From Prevotella aff. ruminicola Tc2-24 (GTDB taxonomy: Bacteria; Bacteroidota; Bacteroidia; Bacteroidales; Bacteroidaceae), in assembly GCF_900110895.1 (NCBI RefSeq), contig NZ_FOIQ01000004.1, positions 1 through 64,000 on the forward strand: a stretch of 64,000 bases of DNA, in the 5' to 3' direction. The notes beneath the pieces were generated by a model, which saw only the letters and a list, made by a program, of their open reading frames with translations, was not told the origin of the DNA and did no database searches. Every line of letters starts with the position of its first letter. The stretch's first letter is position 1. Below, piece after piece: positions 30,008 through 38,040 of this stretch. Both the position numbers and the translations under genes were made by a program.

Positions 30008-30772
30008 CTATTTGTTTTTGTAGATGATTTCCTTGGCTAAAGCCAGATGGTTCTTGCTACCTGTGGAGTCTGCGTCGTATAAGATGACAGGCAGACCGTG
30101 GCTTGGGCTCTCTGAGAGCTTCACGTTGCGCTGGATGACCGTCTTGAATACCAGCTCCTGGAAATGCCGCTTCACCTCGTCGTAGATCTGGTTGGCCAGA
30201 CGCAAACGACTGTCATACATCGTGAGCAGGAATCCTTCGATCTCCAGCTGTGGGTTCAGCTTGTTCTTGATGATCTTAATAGTGTTGAGCAGTTTGCTGA
30301 TACCTTCAAGTGCGAAATACTCGCATTGCACAGGGATAATCACGGAGTCGGCCGCAGTCAGCGAGTTAACCGTGATCAGCCCTAGCGAGGGAGAGCAGTC
30401 TATGAGGATATAGTCGTATTCATCGCGGATGGGCGCCAAGAGGTCTCTCATCACCTTCTCGCGGTTCTCCAGGTTCAGCATCTCGATCTCTGCACCTACC
30501 AGATCAATATGACTTGGTATGATGTCCAGACCGTCAATGTCTGTTGTGTACACCGCGTCGCGAACATCTGTTTTGTTGATGATACATTCATATAGTGAGC
30601 ATTCTACTTCTGTGATATCTACTCCCAGTCCGCTGGAAGCGTTGGCTTGGGGGTCTGCATCGACGACGAGCACCGTTTTCTCCAATGTGGCAAGCGAGGC
30701 TGCCAGATTGATGGTTGTCGTGGTCTTACCCACACCGCCTTTTTGGTTTGCTAACGCAATAATCTTTCCCAT
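30008..30772 (-). CDS. parA: Chromosome partitioning ATPase ParA
   Basis: A 254-aa Walker-type ATPase (Soj family). From ATG 30772 it begins MGKIIALANQKGGVGKTTTT, with the deviant Walker A KGGVGKTT at residues 11-18, and continues with VDADPQANASSGLG and the DCSPSLG switch. The open frame extends 23 residues further up, into its own promoter, so the shorter start is right. It heads the operon parA-parB-DUF5683-mltD-spoT and is divergent from surE. Confidence 0.95.
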   Translation of the reverse strand: MGKIIALANQKGGVGKTTTTINLAASLATLEKTVLVVDADPQANASSGLGVDITEVECSLYECIINKTDVRDAVYTTDIDGLDIIPSHIDLVGAEIEMLNLENREKVMRDLLAPIRDEYDYILIDCSPSLGLITVNSLTAADSVIIPVQCEYFALEGISKLLNTIKIIKNKLNPQLEIEGFLLTMYDSRLRLANQIYDEVKRHFQELVFKTVIQRNVKLSESPSHGLPVILYDADSTGSKNHLALAKEIIYKNK

Positions 30773-30803
30773 TGTTTTACTGAATACCTTAATAAAAATA
30801 AGA

Positions 30804-30882
30804 GATTTGGGTACAAAGTTACGAAATAATTCATAATTCATAATTCACAATTCATATTTTTTTGTACTTTTGTACCCAAATC
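30804..30882. promoter_or_regulatory. Symmetrical divergent promoters of parA and surE
   Basis: The -7 boxes are TAACTTTG for parA (30814-30821, minus) and TACTTTTG for surE (30865-30872, plus). Both transcript starts fall in a 14-bp inverted repeat: GATTTGGGTACAAA (30804-30817) and TTTGTACCCAAATC (30869-30882). Between them lies an A/T-rich run of AATTCA/AATTCAT repeats. Neither -33 box is clear. Confidence 0.65.
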
Positions 30883-30893
30883 GTTGAAATTTT

Positions 30894-31661
30894 ATGGAAA
30901 TTAAACGACCCTTGTTGCTCATTTCCAATGATGACGGCTATCAGGCAAAGGGTATCCGGGAATTAGTGGAAATGGTGTCTGATCTTGGTGATATTATTGT
31001 CTGCGCTCCGGAGTCGGTGCGTAGTGGTTTCTCATGTGCGTTTTCGGCTATGAAACCACTGAAACTGCAACTTCGGGAAAAAAGGGAGGGCGTGGAGGTC
31101 TGGTCGTGTAATGGTACACCTGTCGACTGTGTGAAGATGGCTTTGGCAGAGATCGTCCCCCGTACTCCAGATATGGTTATCGGCGGTATCAACCATGGCG
31201 ATAATGCTTCTGTGAATGTGCATTACAGCGGCACGATGGGGGTCACGCTCGAGGGCTGTATGAAATACATACCTTCTGTGGCATATTCTCTCTGCGATCA
31301 TCGCGACGAGGCGGATTTCGAACCCCTTCGCCCGTTGGTTCGTGCCATCACGATGAGGGTGCTGGCAGACGGCCTGCCCTTAGGTGTCTGCTTGAACGTG
31401 AATTTCCCTTTAGTGCAGGAATACAAGGGCGTTCGTGTCTGTCGTATGGCCAAAGGAACATGGGGGCAAGAGGTGGTGAGATGCGCCCATCCTCGTGGCT
31501 ATGATTATTGGTGGATGGTGGGGAAATATACCAATGACGAGCCGATGGCGACGGATACAGACAACTGGGCATTAGCGAACGGCTATGTCGCTATCACACC
31601 GACACAGATTGATGTGACCGCCTATACGGCCATAGATAATATCAAATCCTGGAATTTATGA
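30894..31661 (+). CDS. surE: 5'/3'-nucleotidase SurE
   Basis: The 255-aa metal-dependent phosphatase hydrolyses nucleoside monophosphates. It has the SurE signature LLISNDDGYQAKGI with the metal-binding Asp pair, then GTPVDCV and the NHGDNASVNVHYSGTMG loop, which matches the family. The stop codon overlaps the lpxB start as ATGA, the usual surE-lpxB pair of Bacteroidota. Transcription starts from the divergent region shared with parA. Confidence 0.95.
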   Translation: MEIKRPLLLISNDDGYQAKGIRELVEMVSDLGDIIVCAPESVRSGFSCAFSAMKPLKLQLREKREGVEVWSCNGTPVDCVKMALAEIVPRTPDMVIGGINHGDNASVNVHYSGTMGVTLEGCMKYIPSVAYSLCDHRDEADFEPLRPLVRAITMRVLADGLPLGVCLNVNFPLVQEYKGVRVCRMAKGTWGQEVVRCAHPRGYDYWWMVGKYTNDEPMATDTDNWALANGYVAITPTQIDVTAYTAIDNIKSWNL

Positions 31662-32773
31662 AGTATTATCTGATTGCAGGTGAAGCCTCTGGCGATCTGC
31701 ATGCATCACACCTGATGAAGTCGTTGAAAGAATTTGACGACAACGCGGAGTTCCGCTTTTGGGGTGGCGACCTGATGACGGCGGTGGGTGGTACCCGCGT
31801 GCGCCATTATCGTGAGTTGGCCTATATGGGCTTTGTTCCTGTGCTGCTCCATCTGCCCACGATCCTCTCTAACATGAGGAGGTGTAAGCGCGATATTGTG
31901 GACTGGCAACCCGACTGTGTGATTCTTGTTGACTATCCGGGCTTTAATCTGACAATCGCAAAATATGTAAAATCGAAGACGAATATTCCCGTCTATTATT
32001 ATATCTCCCCTAAGATCTGGGCCTGGAAAGAATATCGTATCAAGAATATCCGCCGTGACGTGGATGAACTTTTCTCCATCCTGCCCTTCGAGGTTCCCTT
32101 TTTTGAACAGCGACACCACTATCCGATACATTATGTGGGCAACCCGACAGCCGACGAGGTGCGTGAGTTCCTGTCCGCATACGAAAAGACGGCCGTGCCG
32201 ACCAGACCGATTATCGCCCTCCTGGCCGGCAGTCGTAAACAGGAGATAAAAGATAACCTTCCGGCGATGATGGAGGCCGTAAGTCCCTATATGAGTGATT
32301 ATCAGGTTGTGTTGGCCGGCGCTCCAGGGATAGAGAAAGACTATTATGATACGTTCTTGCGAGGAAAAGGGATTGATGTGGTTTATAATCAGACCTATCC
32401 TTTGTTGGCGGAAGCTCATGCCGCTCTTGTCACTAGTGGGACGGCAACGCTTGAGACATGCCTCTTCAAGGTACCCCAGGTGGTGTGCTATGAGACACCA
32501 CTGCCTCGTCTGATCGGCTGGTTGCGGAAGAAGGTGCTGAGGGTGAAGTACATCTCGCTGGTGAACCTGATTGCCGATCGCGAGGTGGTGACCGAGCTCG
32601 TGGCCGACACCTTCTCTGTGACAAATATCCGACGGGAACTGGAAAAGATCCTCGACGGCCCTGTCCGTCAGTCGATGCTAGACGATTATGAGGAGATCAG
32701 TCGTCGACTTGGTCATCAGAAAGCTCCAGAGCAAACTGCAAAACTTATTTATACGTTACTATCTAATCAATAA
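31658..32773 (+). CDS. lpxB: Lipid-A-disaccharide synthase
   Basis: The 371-aa GT-B glycosyltransferase joins UDP-2,3-diacylglucosamine and lipid X during lipid A synthesis at the inner membrane. The N-terminus MKYYLIAGEASGDLHASHLM and the motif YISPKIWAWKEYR are typical, as is LLAGSRKQEIKDNLP and the C-terminal VTSGTATLETCLF. It overlaps surE by 4 nt. After a 9-nt gap the nucleobase permease gene begins, so the four downstream genes may be on the same transcript. Confidence 0.96.
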   Translation: MKYYLIAGEASGDLHASHLMKSLKEFDDNAEFRFWGGDLMTAVGGTRVRHYRELAYMGFVPVLLHLPTILSNMRRCKRDIVDWQPDCVILVDYPGFNLTIAKYVKSKTNIPVYYYISPKIWAWKEYRIKNIRRDVDELFSILPFEVPFFEQRHHYPIHYVGNPTADEVREFLSAYEKTAVPTRPIIALLAGSRKQEIKDNLPAMMEAVSPYMSDYQVVLAGAPGIEKDYYDTFLRGKGIDVVYNQTYPLLAEAHAALVTSGTATLETCLFKVPQVVCYETPLPRLIGWLRKKVLRVKYISLVNLIADREVVTELVADTFSVTNIRRELEKILDGPVRQSMLDDYEEISRRLGHQKAPEQTAKLIYTLLSNQ

Positions 32774-32782
32774 TCAGTCATT

Positions 32783-34093
32783 ATGAAAAAAATCCTTGCA
32801 TTGCTGGGCTTTGACCCACTGAAACATTCTGTGAAAGTAGAAATGATGGCAGGACTTACCACATTTCTCACGATGTCGTACATCCTTGCTGTGAACCCTC
32901 TGATCCTTGGAGAGACGGGCATGGATAAAGGAGCTCTCTTCACTGCTACGATTGCTGCAGCGGTGATTGCAACCCTGGTGATGGCTTTTTATGCCAAGAT
33001 GCCGTTCGCCCTTGCCTCAGGTATGGGCCTGAATGCGTTCTTCGCCTATACGCTCGTACTGACGATGGGCTACACCTGGCAGGAGGCATTGGCGGCCGTG
33101 CTCTTTGAGGGTATCGTCTTTATCCTTCTGACCTTTTTCAAGGTTCGCGAAGCCATCGTCAATGCAATACCTCTGAACCTTCGCTATTCCATTTCCGTGG
33201 GTATCGGCCTGTTCATCGCCTATATCGGCTTGAAGAATGGCGGCATCATCGTGGCCAGCGACGCCACCGTCACCACCCTCGGACCGTGGACCGTGTCTTC
33301 GCTGATAGCCGGCGCAGGTGTGCTGCTCGGCGGTGTGCTGATGGCCGTGGGCGTACGCGGAGCCTTGTTCTATACGATTATCGTGATGACCGTTATTGGT
33401 ATCCCCCTCGGCGTGACACAGCTTCCAGAGAACTTCTCGCTGGTCAGTCTGCCGGAATCAATGGCGCCCATCGCGTTCCATATGGATTTCTCCCGTTTCC
33501 TGTCTTTGGATATCAACTATTATGTGGTGGTCTTCACCCTACTTTTCATGGATCTCTTTGATACGCTGGGAACACTTATCGGCGCTTCTACCAGTGCCGG
33601 TATGGCTGATCCGAGAACAGGCAAGATCCATGGTCTGAACCGTGCGCTGATGGCCGACGCCGTCGGAACGACAGCAGGTGCCCTCTGTGGTACCTCTACG
33701 GTAACGACCTATGTGGAGAGCACGACGGGTATTGCCGCCGGCGGTCGTACGGGTCTGACATCCTTGACCGTGGCGCTGTTCTTCCTGGTGGCCCTCTTCT
33801 TCTCGCCGCTGTTCCTGATCATCCCTTCCGCCGCTACTACGAGCGCCCTCGTGCTGGTCGGCGTGCTGATGACCAAGACCATCACGAAGATCGACTTCAG
33901 CGATTTCACCGAGGCCGTTCCTTGCTTCATCACCATTCTCACCATGCCTTTCACGGCCAGCATCTCCGAAGGTATCGTACTGGGTATGCTTTCCTATGTG
34001 CTGGTGAAGGTTTGTACGGGGCATTACAAGGAACTCTCCATTGTGATGTATATTCTCGCTGCCTTCTTTATCTTGAAATATGTGTTTAATTAA
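32783..34093 (+). CDS. AzgA/PbuG-type purine permease (NCS2 family)
   Basis: The 436-aa protein has about 12 transmembrane segments and matches the guanine/hypoxanthine/adenine group of NCS2 transporters. Its N-terminus has ALLGFDPLKHSVKVEMMAGL and TMSYILAVNPLIL, and AFYAKMPFALASGMGLNAFF follows. Motifs around GTSTVTTYVESTTGIAAGGRT are characteristic. It should import purine bases across the inner membrane with protons. It sits directly after lpxB and directly before a predicted outer membrane channel and a second NCS2 permease. Confidence 0.92.
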   Translation: MKKILALLGFDPLKHSVKVEMMAGLTTFLTMSYILAVNPLILGETGMDKGALFTATIAAAVIATLVMAFYAKMPFALASGMGLNAFFAYTLVLTMGYTWQEALAAVLFEGIVFILLTFFKVREAIVNAIPLNLRYSISVGIGLFIAYIGLKNGGIIVASDATVTTLGPWTVSSLIAGAGVLLGGVLMAVGVRGALFYTIIVMTVIGIPLGVTQLPENFSLVSLPESMAPIAFHMDFSRFLSLDINYYVVVFTLLFMDLFDTLGTLIGASTSAGMADPRTGKIHGLNRALMADAVGTTAGALCGTSTVTTYVESTTGIAAGGRTGLTSLTVALFFLVALFFSPLFLIIPSAATTSALVLVGVLMTKTITKIDFSDFTEAVPCFITILTMPFTASISEGIVLGMLSYVLVKVCTGHYKELSIVMYILAAFFILKYVFN

Positions 34094-34110
34094 AATAACG
34101 AAATAACGGT

Positions 34111-34812
34111 ATGATGAAAAAGATTCTTTTTTGCGTGGTAATGGCTGTTGCTGCCATGACCGTCCAGGCACAGAACGTGCAGCTACATTATGATTTCGGT
34201 CGTAACCTTTATTCAGACGAAGAGGCTGGCCGTCAGAAGGTGACCCTCACCGTTGAGCAGTTCAAGGCCGACCAGTGGGGCTCGTGGTTCTATTTCGTCG
34301 ATGTCGACTTCAGCCGGAAGTTTACGGAAGGCGCATATGCGGAGATCTCCCGTGAGTTTAACCTCGGCAAGAAAGGCTTCGCCGCCCATGTGGAGTATAA
34401 CGGCGGACTGAACCGTTTCGGCAGTTTCCAGCAGGCAGCCCTCCTCGGTGGAGCCTGGAACGGACATAATGCCGACTTCTCCAAGACCTACTCCGTGCAG
34501 CTGTTGTATAAGCGTTTCTTCAAGAGCTATGACTATACCTCGGCCTATAACAGTGTGCAGCTGACAGGTGTCTGGGGCCTGAATTTCGGCAAGAAATGCA
34601 CCTTCTCCGGCTTCATTGACTTCTGGCGCGGTCAGAAGGCCGACGGTCACGGTCAGCTGGTCATGCTCACGGAGCCGCAGCTCTGGTATAATCTCAACAG
34701 TCACCTGAGTATAGGTACAGAGTGCGAGATCAGCAGCAATTTCATCTATAACACCTATAATGACAAGTCGTTCTTCGTGAACCCGACGCTTGGCATGAAG
34801 TGGAACTTCTGA
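34111..34812 (+). CDS. DUF5020-type outer membrane channel, Tsx-like
   Basis: The 233-aa protein has a signal peptide (MMKKILFCVVMAVAAMTVQAQ). It is made of amphipathic strands rich in Tyr, Phe and Trp (VQLHYDFGRNLYSD, WGSWFYFVDVDFSRKF, FGKKCTFSGFIDFWRG), ending in Phe as barrel proteins do. It resembles the DUF5020 group, related to the nucleoside-specific channel Tsx; I am fairly but not fully sure. Its place between two nucleobase permeases supports a role in passing nucleobases or nucleosides through the outer membrane. Confidence 0.75.
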   Translation: MMKKILFCVVMAVAAMTVQAQNVQLHYDFGRNLYSDEEAGRQKVTLTVEQFKADQWGSWFYFVDVDFSRKFTEGAYAEISREFNLGKKGFAAHVEYNGGLNRFGSFQQAALLGGAWNGHNADFSKTYSVQLLYKRFFKSYDYTSAYNSVQLTGVWGLNFGKKCTFSGFIDFWRGQKADGHGQLVMLTEPQLWYNLNSHLSIGTECEISSNFIYNTYNDKSFFVNPTLGMKWNF

Positions 34813-34832
34813 AGTTGAATCATGAAAAGCGA

Positions 34833-36038
34833 ATGACTATGGCTTCAGAATTGTCAACCACAAGAAAGACCATCGTCGGCGTACAGTTCCTGTTCGTGGC
34901 CTTTGGCTCCACGGTACTGGTGCCCCTGCTGGTCGGGCTTGATCCGGCTACGGCCCTGTTTACGGCCGGTATAGGTACGTTCATCTTCCATCTGGTCACT
35001 AAAGGCATGGTGCCCATCTTCCTGGGCAGCAGCTTCGCCTTTATTGCTCCGATCATCTCCGCCTCGCAGCAGTGGGGCATGCCTGGCACGATCGCAGGCA
35101 TCGCCGGCGTGGCATTGGTCTATTTTGTCATGTCGGCCCTTATCAAGTGGCAGGGCCGCAAGCTCCTCGACCGTCTGTTCCCGCCCGTCGTGATCGGCCC
35201 CGTCATCATCCTGATCGGTCTGTCGCTGTCGCCCGCTGCCGTGAACATGGCGAAGGAGAACTGGCTGCTGGCCTTTGTGTCGCTTGTCACGGCGATCATC
35301 GTGCTGGTGTTTGGTAAGGGACTGGTGAAGCTCGTGCCCGTGGTGATCGGCATCATCGTGGGATATGTGGTGGCCCTCTGTATGGGACTCGTCGATCTGT
35401 CGGCCGTGGGTGCAGCCCCCTGGTTCGCCCTGCCTGGCAGTATCTCCCATTTCCAGTTGCCGCAGTTTGCCTGGGAGCCGTTTGTCTTCATGATCCCCGT
35501 GGCCATCGCGCCGGTGATAGAGCATATCGGCGATGTCTATGTCGTCAGTGCTGTAGCCGATAAAGACTTTGTGAAGGAGCCCGGTTTGCACCGTACCATG
35601 CTGGGCGACGGTCTTGCCTGTCTGTTCGCCTCCTTCTTCGGCGGTCCTCCAGTGACCACCTATTCAGAGGTGACGGGCGCTATGCAGATCACACGTGTCA
35701 CCCATCCGCAGGTGATCCGTATCGCCGCAGGTACAGCCCTCGTGTTCTCTGTCATCGGAAAGCTCTCGGCGCTGTTGCAGAGCATTCCGTCGGCCGTCCT
35801 TGGCGGTATCATGCTGCTGCTCTTCGGAACGATTGCCTCTGTGGGTGTGCAGAACCTGATTCAGCATAAGGTGGATCTGAACCAGACACGCAACATCATC
35901 ATCGTTTCCGTCACGCTGACGATGGGCATCGGCGGTGCCATCCTCACCTTCGGCACCTTCTCCATCAGTGGCATCGGACTCTCTGCCGTCGTCGGTGTCC
36001 TGCTGAATCTGTTACTCCCCATGAAGAAAGAGGCGTAA
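34833..36038 (+). CDS. uraA: Uracil/xanthine permease, NCS2 family (UraA-like)
   Basis: The 401-aa inner-membrane protein has the UraA pattern: VGVQFLFVAFGSTVLVPLLVGLDP, VGIIVGYVVALCMGLV and IPVAIAPVIEHIGDVYVVS with the Glu of the substrate-binding helix. Further on come PPVTTYSEVTGAMQITRV and SGIGLSAVVGVLLNLLLP. ATG 34833 leaves a gap of 20 nt from the channel gene; a longer frame from GTG 34800 would overlap it. Substrate uracil is likely, xanthine possible. It is the last gene of the run that begins at surE. Confidence 0.9.
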   Translation: MTMASELSTTRKTIVGVQFLFVAFGSTVLVPLLVGLDPATALFTAGIGTFIFHLVTKGMVPIFLGSSFAFIAPIISASQQWGMPGTIAGIAGVALVYFVMSALIKWQGRKLLDRLFPPVVIGPVIILIGLSLSPAAVNMAKENWLLAFVSLVTAIIVLVFGKGLVKLVPVVIGIIVGYVVALCMGLVDLSAVGAAPWFALPGSISHFQLPQFAWEPFVFMIPVAIAPVIEHIGDVYVVSAVADKDFVKEPGLHRTMLGDGLACLFASFFGGPPVTTYSEVTGAMQITRVTHPQVIRIAAGTALVFSVIGKLSALLQSIPSAVLGGIMLLLFGTIASVGVQNLIQHKVDLNQTRNIIIVSVTLTMGIGGAILTFGTFSISGIGLSAVVGVLLNLLLPMKKEA

Positions 36039-36081
36039 AAGGAGTGAAGGCGCCTGCCGGCGTCTTGCGCCTATAAAGAGG

Positions 36082-36124
36082 ATCTCCTCGGATGCCAGAC
36101 GGATTGTCGGGTGTCCGAGGAGAT
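36082..36124. terminator. Hairpin between uraA and mlaF
   Basis: ATCTCCTCGGA (36082-36092) and TCCGAGGAGAT (36114-36124) form a perfect 11-bp stem around a 21-nt loop, followed by GCTTTT. A second GGCGC/GCGCC pair lies just before it. It probably ends the uraA transcript and may serve the opposite gene too. Confidence 0.6.
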
Positions 36125-36150
36125 GCTTTTAGGAAAGGTCTTGGAAGTCG

Positions 36151-36924
36151 CTATAGTTTCAGACCGTTGTCTATGACCATCTGCCTCATGTTCTTCAGCA
36201 GGTCGCTGGCGAATATGAAGTCCGTGAGCCGTTTGTTGGAAGACCCCATGACCTGACTGCTCACCCCCTGCCATTCTTTTGTACCCTCGTAGATGAAGAT
36301 GATGTTCTCGCCGATACCCATCACAGAGTTCATGTCGTGGGTGTTGATGATGGTCGTCATGTTAAACTCACGTGTGATACTCTGCAAGAGCTCGTCGATC
36401 ACGAGTGATGTCTTGGGGTCGAGACCGGAATTAGGCTCGTCACAGAACAGATACTTCGGGTTTAACGCTATCGCACGCGCGATGGCTACACGTTTCTGCA
36501 TGCCGCCAGAGATCTCCCCCGGGAACTTGTCGTCGGCACCTTTCAGATTGACACGATCCAGACATTCCTGTGCCCGGTGGATACGCTCGCGGAGCGTCAT
36601 GCTGGAGAACATATCCAAGGGGAACATCACATTCTCAAGCACGGTCAGAGAGTCAAAGAGGGCCGCGCTCTGGAAAATCATTCCCATCTCACGCCGCATC
36701 ATGATCTTCTCATGCTTCGTCATTCTGATGAAGTCACGACCATCGTATAGCACTTGTCCGCTTGTGGGCTCCAACAGTCCTACGAGGTTTTTCATCAGAA
36801 CGGTCTTTCCCGATCCGCTCTGTCCGATGATAAGGTTGGTCTTGCCGTCTTCGAAGACGGTACTGATATCCTTCAATACCTCCTTGTCGTCGAAGCTCTT
36901 ATAGAGATTTCTGACTTCAATCAT
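36151..36924 (-). CDS. mlaF: ABC transporter ATPase, Mla type
   Basis: This 257-aa ATPase powers a phospholipid or lipid transporter of the MlaFEDB kind. It has Walker A GQSGSGKT, the signature ISGGMQKRVAIARAI and Walker B YLFCDEPNSGLDP. The C-terminal part differs from importers and ends in LKNMRQMVIDNGLKL. It overlaps mlaE upstream by 4 nt (ATGA), so they are coupled. No MCE-domain gene (mlaD) is visible here; in many Bacteroidota it lies apart. Confidence 0.92.
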   Translation of the reverse strand: MIEVRNLYKSFDDKEVLKDISTVFEDGKTNLIIGQSGSGKTVLMKNLVGLLEPTSGQVLYDGRDFIRMTKHEKIMMRREMGMIFQSAALFDSLTVLENVMFPLDMFSSMTLRERIHRAQECLDRVNLKGADDKFPGEISGGMQKRVAIARAIALNPKYLFCDEPNSGLDPKTSLVIDELLQSITREFNMTTIINTHDMNSVMGIGENIIFIYEGTKEWQGVSSQVMGSSNKRLTDFIFASDLLKNMRQMVIDNGLKL

Positions 36925-37667
36925 GATAATAGCTGTGTTAAGAAGACATCACTGCAGAGGATGAGCGCGCTTGATGATACGACGGCGTCGGTGCTCGCCT
37001 TGCCCACATTGACAGAGCCACCCTCCACGGTGTAGCCGAAATAAGCCGGTACGCTGGTGATGATAAAGGCGAAGAAGAGACTCTTGATGATACTCATCCA
37101 CACGAACCAGGGAATAAAGGCATGCTGCAAACCGAGCGTCAGATCGTCGGGCGGCATGATATGCCCGATGTACGAGGTGGCATAAGCCCCCACGATACCC
37201 ATGGCCGACGAGAAGATCACCAGGAACGGCATGATCGTGAGCAGGCCGACGATCTTCGGCAGGATCAGATAACAGGCCGAGTTCACGCCCATGATGTCGA
37301 GGGCATCGATCTGCTGTGTCACGCGCATCGTACCAATCTCCGAGGCGATGTTCGACCCCACCTTTCCGGCTAGGATCAGACACATGATCGAGCTGGAGAA
37401 CTCCAGCAGCATGATCTCGCGGGTGGTGTAGCCTGCGACCCACCGTGGCATCCAAGGACTCTCAATATTGATCTTCATCTGGATACATATCACAGCTCCG
37501 ATGAAGAAAGATATGAGTAATACAATACCTATCGAATCGACGCCGAGTTGCGCCATCTCCTTCACATACTGCTTCAAGAACATCCTCATGCGCTCAGGCC
37601 TTGAGAACGTCCGTCCCATGAGTATCAGGTACCGGCCGAATGTAGTCAGCCATTTCTGTATAAGCAT
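36921..37667 (-). CDS. mlaE: MlaE-family ABC transporter permease
   Basis: From ATG 37667 the protein is 248 aa with about five membrane segments. It contains the family motif LEFSSSIMCLILAGKVGSNIASEIGTMRVTQQIDALDIMG, which marks MlaE permeases and their fixed conserved Glu residues. A longer frame begins at 37712, inside the promoter box at 37688-37695, so the shorter start is preferred. With MlaF it should move lipids between the membranes, which suits a gene next to lipid A synthesis genes. Confidence 0.9.
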   Translation of the reverse strand: MLIQKWLTTFGRYLILMGRTFSRPERMRMFLKQYVKEMAQLGVDSIGIVLLISFFIGAVICIQMKINIESPWMPRWVAGYTTREIMLLEFSSSIMCLILAGKVGSNIASEIGTMRVTQQIDALDIMGVNSACYLILPKIVGLLTIMPFLVIFSSAMGIVGAYATSYIGHIMPPDDLTLGLQHAFIPWFVWMSIIKSLFFAFIITSVPAYFGYTVEGGSVNVGKASTDAVVSSSALILCSDVFLTQLLS

Positions 37668-37687
37668 CTCAATCTGAATTTTGGTGG

Positions 37688-37813
37688 CAAAGTTACGAAA
37701 AGTCGAGAGCAAAACAAAAGATTTTAATCTTTTTTATGCCGAGACGTAGTAACTTCGTGACGTTAGTCACAAAGTTACGAAAAGTCGAGCATAGAACAAA
37801 ATAAGTTAACTTA
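37688..37813 (-). promoter_or_regulatory. Tandem pair of composite promoter repeats upstream of mlaE
   Basis: Read on the minus strand, the upstream copy has palindrome TAAGTTAACTTA (37802-37813), TTTTG (37797-37801), 19 nt and TAACTTTG (37770-37777). A hairpin follows (GTAACTTCGTGAC / GTCACAAAGTTAC, 37749-37778), then TCTCGGCATAAAAAAG. The downstream copy has inverted repeat AAAAGATT/AATCTTTT (37716-37733), TTTTG (37715-37719), 19 nt and TAACTTTG (37688-37695). The 328-bp gap to 38040 also holds the MuiA gene promoter. Confidence 0.75.
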
Positions 37814-37903
37814 ATTTTCATTTCCGGTCGCCTGTAACGTCAAAAGAGGGTAGTCCCCCTCCTTTGCTCCAACTGCGTTTTTGCAAAAATAAATGCCAAT
37901 ATG

Positions 37904-37935
37904 TTTGTTGCTTTAAGAATTATATACTAAATTTG
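37904..37935 (+). promoter_or_regulatory. Promoter of the MuiA-type gene
   Basis: TTTG (37904-37907), 20 nt, TAAATTTG (37928-37935); the leader is about 100 nt. Confidence 0.65.
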
Positions 37936-38040
37936 CACATGAACCCTAACTGATGATAGAAATGTAAATAGAAACTGCACTTGGATATCAAGGTTGGGAA
38001 TAAATATTACAAGGATTATTAATCAAAAACAATTGCAGGT

